Shown here: piece by piece, positions 63,254-64,000 of the stretch
Layout of the letters: each line of letters opens with the position of its first letter
Position numbering within the stretch: the first letter of the stretch is position 1
NCBI RefSeq assembly: GCF_028622115.1
Contig: NZ_CP097263.1
Span: 6,448,001 to 6,512,000 of the forward strand
DNA: 64,000 nt
Reading direction: 5' to 3'
Source: Kutzneria chonburiensis
Lineage (GTDB): Bacteria > Actinomycetota > Actinomycetes > Mycobacteriales > Pseudonocardiaceae
Made by a program: the position numbers and the translations under genes
The notes under the pieces: generated by a model
Told to the model about the DNA's origin: nothing
Databases searched by the model: none
Seen by the model: the letters and a program-made list of their open reading frames with translations, nothing else

Positions 63254-64000
63254 TCAGGCGCCTTCGGCGGCCAGGTCGATGCCGTCGATGTCGACCTTCT
63301 CGCCCTTGGCGGCGATGGCGTTCTTCGGGGCACGGGCCCGGCGCTGCGGACGGGGCAGCGCGGTGGGCGGCGGGGGCGGGGTGGGCGCGCCGCCGCCGAG
63401 GATGAGCTCGGCGAAGGTGGCCATGGCCTCGTCCAACTGGCTGGCGTTGCGGCGCTCGGACTCCTCGTTGGCCCCGCGGACCAAAGACACCAGGCGGTCG
63501 GCGTCGGGGCGGGCGGAGAGGGTGCCGTGAACGTCCTGCAGACCGGAAGACACGGTGCCGGCCAGGTCGCCGATGCGCTCACCGGTCGCAGTGCCGACGG
63601 CGTCGACGCGGGTGTCGATCTCGTCCAAGCGGCTGGAGACCTGCTCCAGGCGACGGGCGAGGGCGTCGAGGCGGTCGGTGGGGTCGACGGCCGGCCGGGA
63701 CATGAGGTCGTCCAGCTTGGCGTGGACCGAGTCGTGGGTGGCGCTGATCCGGTCGTTGACGGTGCCGTGCACCTCGGCCAGCTTGCTCTCCAGCACGGCG
63801 CGCGAGTCGGCGAGGCTGCCCTCGAGCGAAACCCGGGCGTCGCCGAGGCTGCTCTGCAGCGCGGCGCGAGAGTCGCCGATGCTGGTGGCGGTGGCGGCGC
63901 CGGACTCGGTGACGGCGCGGGCCAGAGCCTCCTTGGTGCCGTCGAGGTGCTCGTGCACGCCCTCGTCGACCTCGTCGATCCGGCTGCGCAGCGCGGTCTC
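63254..64000 (-). CDS. Coiled-coil protein of unknown function (start outside window)
   Basis: At least 248 residues, still open at the window edge. It is almost all heptad-like helix (TSIGDSRAALQSSLGDARVSLE, LADSRAVLESKLAEVHGTV, RLDALARRLEQVSSRLDEID) like apolipoprotein-type or tail-fibre-like coiled coils, ending in a Pro-rich stretch and a short basic tail. No catalytic motif. It may be a structural or nucleoid-linked protein; the family is not recognised. Confidence 0.75.
   Translation of the reverse strand, partial: ETALRSRIDEVDEGVHEHLDGTKEALARAVTESGAATATSIGDSRAALQSSLGDARVSLEGSLADSRAVLESKLAEVHGTVNDRISATHDSVHAKLDDLMSRPAVDPTDRLDALARRLEQVSSRLDEIDTRVDAVGTATGERIGDLAGTVSSGLQDVHGTLSARPDADRLVSLVRGANEESERRNASQLDEAMATFAELILGGGAPTPPPPPTALPRPQRRARAPKNAIAAKGEKVDIDGIDLAAEGA

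Overview
The window is about 70% G+C, nearly fully coding, with many GTG starts, 4-base stop/start overlaps (ATGA, GTGA) and -10 boxes placed about 7 bases before start codons. It is chromosomal DNA of a filamentous or coryneform-type actinobacterium. WXG100-type proteins, an EspG-family protein, DUF1707 proteins, F420/LLM enzymes and accD5/accE5/accA3 point to Pseudonocardiales (for example a Kutzneria, Amycolatopsis or Lentzea relative). That placement is inferred from gene content, not from a search. From birA to upp the order follows the Mycobacterium tuberculosis Rv3279c-Rv3309c backbone as I remember it (birA-accD5-accE5-maf-accA3 ... glpD-lpdA-GGCT-amidohydrolases ... punA-pmmB ... upp), with lineage-specific genes inserted between the conserved blocks.

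Layout. 0-2.1 kb: a two-component system (kinase cut by the window edge) and hisN. 2.2-5.5 kb: a four-gene operon reading YbaB-like protein, WXG100 protein, long Pro/Gly-rich protein with a C-terminal TNT (NAD glycohydrolase) domain, and a probable immunity protein. 5.5-10.7 kb: MaoC hotdog protein, secreted serine hydrolase, a tightly coupled PH-domain/HMG-CoA lyase/GNAT/CbiZ operon, and birA. 10.8-17.9 kb: acyl-CoA carboxylase genes with a secreted S15 peptidase and Maf. 18-21.7 kb: DUF1707 protein, small genes, a lipoprotein and an orphan EspG locus. 21.7-27.9 kb: Phd/YoeB toxin-antitoxin pair, glycerol genes glpD/glpF/glpK, and a lipoprotein-type class F sortase beside a frameshifted small secreted gene. 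28-33.5 kb: lpdA, a GGCT gene, an AbiEi/DUF559 gene bracketed by inverted repeats, and two M20 amidohydrolases. 33.7-45 kb: xylulokinase, GPP34 protein, APC permease, an LLM oxidoreductase/TetR pair with two operators, a Ser/Thr kinase, punA and pmmB. 45-52.6 kb (accessory): tandem aldo/keto reductases behind a frameshifted MerR gene, a miniature IS30 derivative, DinB, TetR and peroxiredoxin genes, a Doc/RHH pair, DUF4188/TetR, orphan DasR-like sites, and upp. 52.6-64 kb: the efeUOB iron-uptake operon, a DUF1707/LiaF-like protein, a Trypco1 protein, a tandem DivIVA-motif protein, deoC with two aldehyde dehydrogenases, a Uma2 nuclease-fold protein, a thiolase and a coiled-coil protein running off the end.

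How it fits together. Central metabolism dominates: biotin ligation and acyl-CoA carboxylation (birA, accD5, accE5, accA3); glycerol entry (glpF, glpK, glpD); nucleoside salvage (punA, pmmB, deoC, upp); iron uptake (efeUOB). Between these blocks sit conflict and mobility elements. The most interesting are the TNT toxin operon, the AbiEi/DUF559 gene flanked by about 43-bp inverted repeats whose single third copy lies near birA, a family of CACATGCG-type palindromes, the mini-IS30 with an in-frame fused ORF, and a double DasR-type operator that precedes only a terminator. No rRNA, tRNA or CRISPR array was seen.
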